In this document: positions 37,333 through 59,265 of the stretch, piece by piece
Position numbering within the stretch: the stretch's first letter is position 1
Layout of the letters: every line of letters starts with the position of its first letter
NCBI RefSeq assembly: GCF_024679095.1
Contig: NC_066509.1
Span: forward strand, 21,599,424 to 21,663,423
DNA length: 64,000 nucleotides
DNA from: Eriocheir sinensis
Taxonomy: Eukaryota > Arthropoda > Malacostraca > Decapoda > Varunidae
Direction of reading: 5' to 3'
Made by a program: the position numbers and the translations under genes
The notes under the pieces: model-generated
Told to the model about the DNA's origin: nothing
The model's input: the letters and a program-made list of their open reading frames with translations, nothing else
Databases searched by the model: none

Positions 37333-38094
37333 GTGTAGAGGGATGGGAATAGCTCGTCGATTATAACAAGGAACCAGTTGCATTCATGTCTACTTTGGCT
37401 GATCTACTAAGGATCCCATATTAAATTTTGATTAATGTCACACATAATCTTGGGTTACATTTTCAGGAAGAAGTATCACTTTTTTTAAGGTCACCTGGCA
37501 CCTGGGGAACGATGTCAAGGAAGTGAAGATGGCACAAAAGAATGGTTCAATTTAATCTGAGATATTATGATGCAGTGACAATATTCCTCCTCACACTCAG
37601 AACAAGATCCAAAGTGGTGACAAAATGACAACAGTGAAGCAAGAAAAAAGCAAGATATCAACAAAGTCCAGTTTAGTCTGAGCGGTAACGATGCAGTGAC
37701 ACTATTCCTGCACGTCCCACATGTCTCAGTAACAATGTGATAATCGTAAACATTAGACTCAGCAAAGCTTCGGCACACGCGGAACACCGGTTTAGTGTAA
37801 CTCACAAGCCGTTTGGTGGTAGTTTATGAGGCTTGTTTGCCGCTTAACGCCCTGATGAGTCGCTAAGTGGCGCACGCGTGATCAGAGAGACTTGAATGTA
37901 GAGTAAGACCCGTTCTTAATGAGCCTGTGAAGAGTTTGAATGTCTTTAGAATATTAATAAGTTATAATTCGGTGTAGATGACATCTCTTTCTGACACCGT
38001 ACTCTTTATAAGAGTAGTACAATCTTTTGTTTGTTTGTTTTATTTATTTTTTCCCTTGAGCTGCATCCTTTACTGCTAAAAAAAAGATGTCATC
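37333..38094. other. Unassigned DNA with a two-copy repeat
   Basis: Two related segments containing TTTA(A/G)TCTGAG...GATGCAGTGACA(A/C)TATTCCT lie near 37549 and 37672 (about 123 bp apart). An inverted repeat AGATGACATCT / AGATGTCATCT lies near 37977 and 38087. No gene seen. Confidence 0.6.
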
Positions 38095-38500
38095 TGTCAG
38101 AATGTTCCTTTTCTCTTATTTGTTTTGTTTTTGAGAACGCATCTCTTACCTGTACAACTTTACAACAGGCGTTTTGTTATGTCAGAAATTCATACTTATA
38201 CTACCTGTTTGTTACTTAGACGAACACAACCCCATATGTTTAACATTATTTATTTAGATGTGTTGTCAACTAAAAACTTTTACTTTAATTTTACTTGTGT
38301 TTTACCAAACTGAACATAACCCGCCCCATGAATGTTTTGTGTATACGTGAGTTGTTAAGTCAAACTCCAACTCTTTTTCCTGTTTGTTGCCTTAAGAGCA
38401 CAGCCCCACCTGTCGAAACTCAGCCATTCAGGTGTGATATTAGGACCGACCCTTCCACCCCATTATTTCATTATACCTAAATTCCTTGCCACTTAAAAAC
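38095..38500. repeat. Degenerate tandem repeat, about 90-bp unit
   Basis: GTT(A/G)T-(A/G)TCA...CTTTT/CTTAT...CCTGTTTGTT-like blocks ending in ACATAACCC/ACACAACCCC recur near 38177, 38262 and 38352. A more distant relative is near 38720. Confidence 0.6.
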
Positions 38501-38525
38501 ACCTCGTGTGGTTAACCGCAGCTCA

Positions 38526-38527
<2 letters not shown>

Positions 38528-38599
<72 letters not shown>
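38528..38599. repeat. (TG)n microsatellite
   Basis: Uninterrupted TG, about 72 bp. Confidence 0.97.
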
Positions 38600-38600
<1 letters not shown>

Positions 38601-40150
38601 TATTTTTGAAAGAAACTCCTCACTTCGTATACGAGCACTTAATATCGTTGTCAAGCAGAAAATAGCTACCTCGCCTGTCCCATCTCACCAATAATGTATA
38701 ATTATTCCGTCCAGGTGTTGTGTTGTAAGTCAGAACCTCACATGTATTGGAAGGCCCAAACACCAACTTCACCCACCACCACCACCACCACCATCGCCAC
38801 GCCCCAGAGATTTTCACCACAATAGCATTCAGCCTTCACTTCCTGCACACCTGTACCTGCCAACTGCTTAATTACCCGAAAACATCACCTGCCGCCGAGA
38901 CGATAAGTGTGGCAGTGTTGGCTTTTAAATGGAACAGATAAGTGGAAGTAGGAGAAGGAGGACGAGGAAGACGAGGAGAAGGAAGAGGAGGAGGACGAAG
39001 AGGATCTGGAGTAAATAACTATGCCTTAGCAACGGGAACAGAGGAACACAAAGTGGCGTTGCAACATTAATAGCACATTACCACTTTACTTCATCAATTT
39101 ATTTCCCGCCCAAGGTGTTGAGTTGATGTGTTGCGACTCGCGTGTGTTGCGGTGAAGTACAGTCGACACCACTAACCACTGACACCACCACTAACACTTC
39201 TTTGGATGCTACTTTTTTCCTCCTCTTTAATCTATCCTTGTCCTCTATGACCCTCCCTCCCTCCTTCCCTTGCTCTTATCCTCTTTCTTAACCTCCTCCG
39301 TATGGCCTTCCTTTCTTCTCCCTTTCCCTCTCCGCTTTCCTCGTCTTCACCACTCTCCTCCCCTTTCCTTCTCTCTTACCTCCTCTTTTGCTTCCCTCTA
39401 TTATTGAAGCTGGAAGGGTGACAAGCAGGTGATGAGGAGGGTAGGGGGGGAGGGGGTCGTCTGGATGCCTTACCAACACTAAAACGGTCAGGACGAGAAA
39501 GAGGCGTTATGATAGTAGTAACACTTGCTTTTATATGCAAACATTGCCTCCATCACCGCTGAAATGTTACTGCTGCCGCCACCACCACCACCATCATTAT
39601 CACCCTGCCTTCGTCTTCACTCACCACTAACTCACCGCTAACACTCAAACCATCACTACCACAGCACACTTACCATCACACACCAGCATATATTAAGTTC
39701 CCATCACCATTTTTTTCCCACAAGTCACACTCTCACGCTGGCTTGAAAGGAGTAGGAGGAGGAGAAGAAGAAGGAGGCGGGAAGGGTAGTGAAAAGAGGA
39801 GAAGGGAAGGAGTGTTGAAGGAGGGAGGAGGAGGCAAAGAGGGTGGAAGAAAGAGGAGAAGGCTGAAAGGAGGATGAGAAGAGGAGGAGGAGGAAGAGGA
39901 GGGTTGGAGGAGGTGGGAGGGAACACACCTCGCACGCACGCCGTCACCTCTCGTAATGCTAAGCTACAAACGCCATCATACATTTTCCTCGTCAACTCTT
40001 GTCACGGACTTGGCCTTTCTCTCCTCGCACCGCCTCGCGCGCCACTCCAGGCCCGCCGAAGTGCCTCTCCCGCGGCCCAACGAGCCCGTCCATCGCCGCC
40101 ACGGCCTCCCTCACGCCCGTCCCCGAAGAAAACGAGGCGCGCCAGGTTTA
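38600..40150. other. Unassigned DNA, CAC-, GAG- and GC-rich patches
   Basis: CAC triplets near 38775, GAG/GAC-rich patch 38945-39010, T/C-rich to 39400, purine-rich 39750-39910, and a GC-rich patch of about 150 bp (40020-40150). No recognisable protein domain. Confidence 0.55.
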
Positions 40151-40151
40151 C

Positions 40152-40870
40152 CCCACGCTGGTTTAAGAAGTTGAGGTCACACACAGCCAAGCGACCTGAG
40201 CCCCCGTAAGCTTGTCAGGGAAGAAAACAGCACACTACGTTCTTTTCCTTGACACTCACTGGTTTATTAATGTGTGTCGTAACCCTCACGTTTGTTTAAG
40301 AAGTCAAAGTCACACACAGCCAGGCGACCTTAGTCCCCCCTTATGTATGTCGAAGAAAGGAAATGACACGCCAAGTTCTTTTCTTTCACTCACTGGTTTA
40401 ATAGTGAAGAGGTTACTAGTGTTTCGTATACTCACGTTGGTTAAGAAGTCAAGGTCATACTCACAGCCAAGCAACCTCAGCCTTCCCTTGACGGGGAAAG
40501 AAAAAGACACACCAAGTTCGCCTCCTTTACTTTCTAGTATAATAATGAATTTGTATAGTGTTTCGTAACCCTTCAGTTTGTAAAAAAAGTCAAGGACACA
40601 CTAACAAAGCCAAAAGACCTCAACCAGCCCTTAAGCTTGTCGGGGATAAACGACACACCAAGTTCGCTTCCTTCACTGAGTGGTTTGATAATGAGGAGAT
40701 TTGTCTCATAATCCTTACGTTGTTTTAGGAACTCAAGGTTGCACAGCCAAGACCCCCTTCAGAATTGTCGGGGGATTAAATGACATATCATTTTTTCCCC
40801 TTAACTTTCACTCGTTTAAAGGAGTTGAAGAAGTAACATTGTCTCGTAACCAAACTAAAAGCATCAGGTT
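40152..40870. repeat. Tandem satellite, about 140-bp unit, five units
   Basis: Each unit starts with CACG-(T/C)TGGTT-AAGAAGT-related sequence, then CACACAGCCAAG-GACCT, a GTCG/GTCAGGGA block, ACACCAAGTTC and TTCACTCACTGGTTTA. Unit starts are near 40152, 40287, 40433, 40571 and 40716. Divergence increases to the right. Confidence 0.88.
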
Positions 40871-47945
<7,075 letters not shown>

Positions 47946-49454
47946 AATAAACCGAAAACAAGGGAAGGCAGAATACGAATTGCCGTCTGTAATAATACGT
48001 ACGTTTTTTTTTTTATAAGGTGCCATAAATGAAAGAAAATTGTAACTGAAATACATCATTTTATATTTTTTTTTTTAGTTAAAGCGATAAAAAAATAGAA
48101 TCAAGAAGGAAATACCAATAATGGATCTTTTTGTGTTTTGTTTGCGTGTTTGACTTTTTTTTTTTTTTCGTAATTGCAGATATGTTTGTTTGTTTTGTGT
48201 TTTCTTTGTTATTACATTTCCGTCCTCTTTTCCCCTTTTTTCCCCTTTTTGAACCTTTATTGTTCGTTTTGCATATTTCTTCACTTATTTGTTTGTTTGT
48301 CTATTATCATTTTCTTGTCCATCGTTGAACTTTTCCTTTTTTTCTCATCTCCTTCAATCAATATTTTTTTCTATTGTTTTTTTATCCATCTTGAGACGTG
48401 TTTGATTTGATTTGCTTGGTAGTGTTATCTTCCATCGCCTGTTTCGCCTCGTTTTTTTTTTTTTCTGTGTTCAACTTTGTGTATTTCTATTCATTCTTAT
48501 CCTTTCTTTTGTGTGGGTGGGTGGACAATATTATTTATACATTTTATTTCATTTTGATTTATTTATTTAGATACCTTTTTTTCCACTTCTTTTCTTTCCG
48601 GCGTTGACGTTTTTTTCTCCCATAACCCACTGGCTATGTGGGTTATGGGAGGCTCGTTCATCAGGCATAGTCGCCGCACTACAATATATCCATCTATCCA
48701 TCTGTCTAACACTCTAACTGTCTATCTATATCTATCTATACGCTTACAAATTCTTCCCCTTCTTTTACTACAGAAACTTCAAAATTCTTCATAAACAGAT
48801 CCAGCAGCAGCAATATTTATTTTCCGGCACTCCATTCTTCACGTCTCTTTCCCTCATTACTCACTCGCCGCTCATTCATTTATGCAGCGCCTCGAAATAT
48901 CAATTCACTCGCGTCTCGTTACTTTTTTCATAATATCACGACTATTATTATTATTATTTTTTTTTTATCTAACGCTCAAAAGTATTACGTGGTGGGCACG
49001 GAAAAAAAAAAAAAAACTAACACGCAGGTAAAACTTAAATTATTGCTCTGGTCATTGCTATCATTCTGTGTGTCATTCCTGCCAATACTTAAATTACTGT
49101 CGCAAAATAAAGTAAAAACCAGAACATAACACGCATATGAAACTCAAAGCTTCTGTCATAACCACACACCGAGGACAGTTAGTTCCTAAGGGACATCCGA
49201 GGACAGGTTAGGCCTGTCAGCAGCCCTAGGGGACGCAGGGAAGCACTCGTTAGCGGTCTTACCCTCGCATCGCCGCGCTCCTCAAAAACTGAATCATGTC
49301 ACCCACTAACCTTAACTTTGAGAGCGACAGTTAAGAAAGGCGTCGTGTGGAGAGGGGGGAGGTGAAAGGTAGGAGTTCGGGGTAAGAATGGAGGGTGTGG
49401 GGGGAAAGGTGAGTCGTGGGCAAGGATGATGTGCCAAAAGGGCAGATAAAGGTA
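47946..49454. other. T-rich, then unassigned DNA
   Basis: T-rich to about 48600, then a perfect hairpin (separate entry), TATC-rich DNA, and A/T-rich sequence with two related segments near 49020 and 49129 (AACACGCA...AAACT). G-rich at about 49350-49430. No gene seen. Confidence 0.55.
48617..48651. other. Perfect 14-bp stem hairpin
   Basis: CTCCCATAACCCAC pairs with GTGGGTTATGGGAG around the 7-base loop TGGCTAT. No T run follows, so this is not a bacterial-type terminator. Confidence 0.9.
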
Positions 49455-49600
49455 AATTTACACATAGCTGCACGTTGCGTCGGCGCTCACCTCCGTCCCT
49501 TTGGACTAGGTGAGGTGACATCCGTTACCACAGCGTACCCTCCCAGGTTTCCCCAGGTACCTATTTATCGACCAGCCCGAAAGGGAGGGTGAAAGATGGT
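49455..49600. repeat. Dispersed repeat fragment
   Basis: Part of it (49469-49503) resembles 8847-8880. The following CCAGGTACCTATTTATCGACCAGCC segment is of a kind I associate with decapod dispersed repeats; that association is recollection, not a search result. Confidence 0.45.
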
Positions 49601-50696
<1,096 letters not shown>

Positions 50697-50889
50697 GCCC
50701 TAATTTAACCTAACAATACCGTAACCTAACCTAACCTAACCTAGTATGTTCTAACATGTCTTAACATAGTCCAACCTAACCTTGACTTAACCAGACCTGT
50801 CTACCCTAACCTTAACCAAACATAACCTAGTTGAACCTGACCCCTAACCGTAACCTAAATAAACAATAAAGGAACAACCTAATAAGGGG
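50697..50889. repeat. Degenerate TTAGG-type telomere-like repeat (CCTAA strand)
   Basis: CCTAA units, perfect for four or five repeats near 50720-50745 and degenerate elsewhere. TTAGG is the ancestral arthropod telomere repeat. Being internal and decayed, this looks like interstitial telomere-like DNA. Confidence 0.8.
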
Positions 50890-51207
50890 GATATTCATAA
50901 AGTTTTGTTGGTAAGAGAACCGGTATATAAGGATACGAAGTAATGGGTTTAAACTGGATAAATTAAGATTCGATAGGGACATTGACAAAAATTGGTTTAC
51001 TAACAGAGTGGTGGGTGAGTTGAATAGGCTTAGCAGTCATGTAATGAGTGCCAATACAATTGTCACATTAAAAAATAGAGTAGATAAATTCATGGACAGC
51101 GATATTAGGTGGGGTTAGATATACGGGAGCTTAGGTTCAAAGGAGCTGCCTCATACAGGCCTACCGACCTCTTGCAGACTCCTACGTTCTTATGTTCTTA
51201 TGTTCTA
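50890..51207 (+). mobile_element. CR1-like LINE 3'-end fragment
   Basis: About the last 60 codons of a LINE RT C-terminus are visible (FTNRVVGELNRLSS..., KNRVDKFMD, stop near 51118), followed by a short 3' UTR and a TTCTTATG-type tail at 51186-51207. The tail matches that of LINE-E. Telomere-like repeats flank it on both sides. Confidence 0.87.
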
Positions 51208-51290
51208 ATCTAATCCCTAACCTTGTCTGACCTAATCTAACCTAAATTTAGCCTAACCTAACCTAGTCTAACCTAAACTTAACGGAAAGT
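51208..51290. repeat. Degenerate TTAGG-type telomere-like repeat, continued
   Basis: CCTAA/TCTAA units resume directly after the LINE tail. Confidence 0.75.
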
Positions 51291-51317
51291 AAAAAGGAAA
51301 GATATATGCACAGACAC

Positions 51318-53688
<2,371 letters not shown>

Positions 53689-53879
53689 TATATAAAGAGA
53701 TAAGAAAGAGATGAATAGACAGAAAAGAAGATAAGCGGAATGCAGAGAAAAAGATTAAAGAGCAGAAAACAAGAGAAGCAGAAATAAAAGAGAAAATAAG
53801 AGGAAGAAGAGGAAGAAGAAACTTTAAAACTCTTGACCACTGTATTTACTTATCTTCTTTTAGTCTTTTTTTTATCTCC

Positions 53880-54270
53880 CTTTATATCTTCCTTCTCACC
53901 TTCCTCCTTATTTTCCTCCTTATTTACGTATCTGTTTATTTATTCACCTTTTTCTCCTTATCTCCTCTCAGTCTGTCTTTTCTTCTATCTCTTGTATCCC
54001 TTTTCTCACCTTTCTCCTTACCGTTCTCTTAATGAATGAGTCTGTTTAATCCTCTTTTTTGCTTATCTCCTTTCAGTCAGCCTTTTTCCTTCCCTCATTT
54101 ACTATCTGCTCACCTTCCTATCTTCCTCTTTAGCTATGTATCTATTTACTCCTTTTCTTGCTAATCTCGTCTGTCTTTTTTTTTTCTTCTAACCTCTTCT
54201 CTCGGTCTTTGCACCTTCCTCCCTGTCCTCCTCTTTATTTCGATGTCTGTTTATTTATTCCTCCTCTACG
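53880..54270. repeat. Degenerate tandem repeat, about 105-bp unit, four units
   Basis: CTCACCTT(C/T)CTCCTTA-like starts recur near 53895, 54005, 54110 and 54210, each followed by a GT(A/C)T(C/G)T(G/A)TTTA(T/C)T segment and CTTATCTC(C)T..CAGTC. Confidence 0.72.
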
Positions 54271-54346
54271 GCGTGATCTTCCTTGCCTCTTTCTCATTGT
54301 TTCGTCTTCCTTGGTCCAAAACAAAACCAGGAGCAACAGTGGCTTG

Positions 54347-54377
<31 letters not shown>

Positions 54378-54705
54378 TCGTGCGTTCTCTGTATCCGTGT
54401 ATCTCTCCTCACTAGCCTTCCCAACTTCGCGGAAACCTGTGACGAAAAGCAAAGGTTCACTCGTGTTATTTACCTTCTCTGCGCTCATCGACTCGTATTG
54501 ACATTGAATCAAGAACAACAAGAACAACAGAAACAATAACAGCAGCAATAACAGAAACAGCAGAACCCAACAAACATAACTATAAGTGATATGAAGGAGG
54601 AGGTGTTTTAATAAGTAACGTAAAGTATAATATGATAAATTGTATAGGTAACGTTTCGGTGGTACTTATAGTTTCCTTTTGCGTGTTTGTTATGTATGTT
54701 TGTGT

Positions 54706-54747
<42 letters not shown>

Positions 54748-54765
54748 GAAACATTGACACAAACA

Positions 54766-54833
<68 letters not shown>

Positions 54834-55781
54834 TTTCCTCAGGCACCGTCATGTTGTTTATCTAACTTAGTACAGACATAAAATATTTCCAAACCTTTTA
54901 TATAAAACTTATGAGGAACGAAAAGTTAAAAAAAACGAATAATATAAACGGAATTACTTTACGTTACTTGAGAAATACTGAAGAAATTTAAAATAGTTCA
55001 TCTTTCTCACGCCAAATGTGCTTGATTAAATTAAAGGACCGGTAAAGGCAGGTGGAAACTGAATGACCATTTCTTGAAACCTTCCATCAACTTAACGCAC
55101 TTCTAAGAAGAAAAGAACAGGTAACACGGGGTGGACAAAACTTAATGATCATTTGTATTACCTGTTCATCACCTCAACACACTTCAGGACAAAACCAAGC
55201 AAGACAGTAAACAAAACACAACTCAAACCAACAAACAAGTAAAAACAGAAAAACAGTGAAGGAGAAGGTAAGGGCCAAAAGGAGAGAAGGGGTTAAAAAG
55301 GGGAAGGGTCACTTGTCCACTGTCAAGCTCAGTACCTCTTATTAAAAACAATAATCTTGACGCCGCATGATTAAGAGTCTTACAGTGAAAAAAAAAGGTT
55401 ACAGTGCCGGTATATCTACTAGAGGCACTGTCCGTGGCACGCACGACCCGGCACTCCGAGGGGCGGCGCGACACTGTGGGGCGCGAGGGTTGGCACTGAG
55501 GGCGCCGAAGGGCGGGCCGCTAGAGGCTGAGGCGAGGCGGGAGAGCCGAGGTGAACACCCTCTCTGCACCCCGTCCAGCCAGACACTGACTGAGACTGCC
55601 TGGCCCACTGAGCTCACACACACTCCACATCCTTTTCCTCCTCCACCATCCACTCCTCCCCCTCCAGTTCCTCTTCCTCCTCTTCCAGCACAGTTGTGTG
55701 TGTGTGTGTGGGCAGCTGACATGTGGACGAGGGCATGTGTTTGTTTGTATGTGCGTGTGCATAGGGGTTACCTGCCTTTAG

Positions 55782-55785
<4 letters not shown>
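54347..55785. repeat. Tandem unit 1
   Basis: It lacks a roughly 70-bp A-rich segment present in units 2 and 3 (near 56544-56610 and 58117-58187) and has ACTTTACGTTA where they have GCGAAAGAGAGTA, so it is the most diverged of the three. Confidence 0.9.
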
Positions 55786-55829
<44 letters not shown>

Positions 55830-56160
55830 CACTCGCGAGTTCTCTGTATCCGTGTATCTCTCCTCACTAGCCTTCCCAACTTCGCGGAAAAGTGTGACGA
55901 GAAGCAAAAGTTCACTCGTGTTATTTACCTTCTGTGCGCCCATCGACTCGTATTGACATTGAATCAAGAACAACAAGAACAACAGAAACAATAACAGCAG
56001 CAATAACAGAAACAACAGAATCCAACAAACATAACTATAAGTGATATGAAGGAGGAGGTGTTTTAATAAGTAACGTAAAGTATAATATGATAAATTGTAT
56101 AGGTAACGTTTCGGTGGTACTTATAGTTTCCTTTTGCGTGTTTGTTATGTATGTTTGTGT

Positions 56161-56192
<32 letters not shown>

Positions 56193-56206
56193 AAAGGAAA
56201 CATTGA

Positions 56207-56265
<59 letters not shown>

Positions 56266-57286
56266 CCTCAGGCACCGTCATGTTGTTTTCCTAACGTAGG
56301 ACAGACATAAAATATTTCCATACCTTTAATATAAAACTTATGAGGAACGAAAAGTTAAATAAAACGAATAATATAAACGGAATTGCGAAAGAGAGTAAAC
56401 ACTTGAGAAATACTGAAGAAAGTTAAAATAGATCATCTTTCTCACGCCAAATGTGCTTGATTAAATTAAAGGACCGGTAAAGGCAGGTGGAGAACTGAAT
56501 GACCATTTCTTGAAACCTTCCATCAATTTAACGCACTTCTAAGAAAGATAACAAACAAGAAAAAAAAGTAAAGAAAACACGAATAGTAAAATTATGTATT
56601 AAAGCAAAGAACAGGTAACATGGGGTGGACAAAACTTAATGATCATTTGTATCACCTGTTCATCACCTTAACACACTTCAGAACAAAACCAAACAAGACA
56701 GTAAACATAACACAACTCAAACCAACAAACAAGTAAAAACAGAAAAACGGTGAAGGGGAAGGTAATGTTCAAAAGGAGAGAAGGGGTTAAAAAGGGGAAG
56801 GGTCACTTGTCCACTGTCCAGCTCAGTACCTCTTATTAAAAACAATAATCTTGACGCCGCATGATTACGAGTCTTACAGTGAAAAAAAAAAAGGTTACAG
56901 TGCCGGTATATCCACTGGAGGCACTGTCCGTGGCACGCACGACCCGGCACTCCGAGGGGCGGCGCGACACTGTGGGGCGCGAGGGTTGGCACTAAGGGCG
57001 CCGAAGGGCGGGCCGCTAGAGGCTGAGGCGAGGCGGGAGAGCCGAGGTGAACACCCTCTCTGCACCCCGTCCAGCCAGACACTGACTGAGTCTGAGACTG
57101 CCTGGCCCACTGAGCTCACACACACTCCACATCATTTTCCTCCTCCACCATCCACTCCTCCCCCTCCAGTTCCTCTTCCTCCTCTTCCAGCACAGTTGTG
57201 TGTGTGGGGGGGGGGGCAGCTGGACATGTGGACGAGGGCATGTGTTTGTTTGTATGTGCGTGTGCATAGGGGTTACCTGCCTTTAG

Positions 57287-57289
<3 letters not shown>
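55786..57289. repeat. Tandem unit 2
   Basis: Shares the A-rich insertion and other variants with unit 3. It has a 6-bp insertion in the CT-rich end (near 57090) that keeps the local frame. Confidence 0.9.
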
Positions 57290-57339
<50 letters not shown>

Positions 57340-57665
57340 GCGAGTTCTCTGTATCCGTGTATCTCTCCTCACTAGCCTTCCCAACTTCGCGGAAAAGTGT
57401 GACGAGAAGCAAAGGTTCACTCGTGTTATTTACCTTCTGTGCGCCCATCGACTCGTATTGACATTGAATCAAGAACAACAAGAACAACAGAAACAATAAC
57501 AGCAGCAATAACAGAAACAACATAATCCAACAAACATAACTATAAGTGATATGAAGGAGGAGGTGTTTTAATAAGTAACGTAAAGTATAATATGATAAAT
57601 TGTATAGGTAACGTTTCGGTGGTACTTATAGTTTCCTTTTGCGTGTTTGTTATGTATGTTTGTGT

Positions 57666-57718
<53 letters not shown>

Positions 57719-57779
57719 GGAAACATTGAGACACACACACACACACACACACACGCGCGCGCGCGCACAAACACACACA

Positions 57780-57836
<57 letters not shown>

Positions 57837-58847
57837 TTCCTCAGGCACCGTCATGTTGTTTTCCTAACGTAGTACAGACATAAAATATTTCCATACCTTT
57901 AATATAAAACTTATGAGGAACGAAAAGTTAAATAAAACGAATAATATAAACGGAATTGCGAAAGAGAGTAAACACTTGATAAATACTGAAGAAAGATAAA
58001 ATATTTCATCTTTTTCACGCCAAATGTGCTTGATTAAATTAAAGGACCGGTAAAGGCAGGTGGAGAACTGAATGACCATTTCTTGAAACCTTCCATCAAC
58101 TTAACGCACTTCTAAGAAAGATAACAAACAAGAAAAAAAAAGTAAAGAAAACACGAATAGTAAAATTATGTATTAAAGCAAAGAACAGGTAACATGGGGT
58201 GGACAAAACTTAATGATCATTTGTATTACCTGTTCATCACCTTAACACACTTCAGAACAAAACCAAACAAGACAGTAAACATAACACAACTCAAACCAAC
58301 AAACAAGTAAAAACAGAAATACGGTGAAGGGGAAGGTAAGGGTCAAAAGGAGAGAAGGGGTTAAAAAGGGGAAGGGTCACTTGTCCACTGTCCAGCTCAG
58401 TACCTCTTATTAAAAACAATAATCTTGACGCCGCATGATTACGAGTCTTACAGTGAAAAAAAAAAAGGTTACAGTGCCGGTATATCCACTGGAGGCACTG
58501 TCCGTGGCACGCACGACCCGGCACTCCGAGGGGCGGCGCGACACTGTGGGGCGCGAGGGTTGGCACTAAGGGCGCCGAAGGCCGGGCTGCTAGAGGCTGA
58601 GGCGAGGCGGGAGAGCCGAGGTGAACACCCTAGCTGCACCCCTTCCAGCAAGACCCTGACTGAGACTGCCTGGCCCACTAGGCTCACACTCTCCACATCC
58701 TTTTCCTCCTCCACCCTCCACTCCTCCCCCTCCAGTTCCTCTTCCTCCTCTTCCAGCACAGTTGTGTGTGTGTGTGGGGGCTGGACATGTGGACGAGGGC
58801 ATGTGTTTGTTTGTATGTGCGAGTGCATAGGGGTTACTTGCCTTTAG

Positions 58848-58892
<45 letters not shown>

Positions 58893-58893
58893 A
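57290..58893. repeat. Tandem unit 3
   Basis: Has the longest (TG)n/(CA)n hairpin, with an alternating CG run at about 57754-57767. It ends in (AC)n and then unrelated sequence. Confidence 0.9.
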
Positions 58894-59265
58894 TGCACAC
58901 ACGGGCCACTTTCCTTCATAACCTCACCTCCCCTTTCCCCCCTCACACCCATCATCACCATTACGTCTCCTCTTCTTCCCCTTTCTTCCTCCCCTCTTTC
59001 TCCCCTCGACTTCCTATTTTTCCTGTTTCCCATCCTGTTTCACCCTGTTTCCACGCTTTCTTTTATTATTTTCCTCTTTTTCCCCTCGTTCTTTCTTCCA
59101 CCCTCTTTTTCCCCTCAATACCCCATTCTTCCCCTTTCTCATCCTGCTTCAGCCCCGTTTCCACACTTCCTCTTTTTTATTTTTCCCTTTTCCCTCTCTC
59201 TTCCACTCTCCCCCCCCTCCCCTCTTTAGTTTTATCTTCCCTCTCGATTCTTCTTTTATCTCTTT
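58894..59265. other. C/T-rich spacer
   Basis: TTCCCC/TTTCC-rich DNA between the tandem array and LINE-G. Degenerate repeats are visible (CATCCTGTTTCA near 59029 and CATCCTGCTTCA near 59140). No gene seen. Confidence 0.6.

Larger units (their letters stand above)
54347..58893. repeat. Three tandem copies of a roughly 1.5-kb unit
   Basis: The anchor GTATCCGTGTATCTCTCCTC is at 54391, 55846 and 57351 (periods 1455 and 1505). The whole interval repeats with high similarity, including a (TG)n-spacer-(CA)n hairpin, an AT-rich middle, a GC-rich block and a CTCC-rich end. Both ends of the array lie in (AC)n tracts, and (AC)n tracts also form the junctions between units. Confidence 0.96.

Noticed and set aside
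37850..37880. Hammerhead ribozyme core (CTGATGAG with a short following stem)
   Set aside because: The obligatory GAAA after stem II is absent and flanking stems do not pair.
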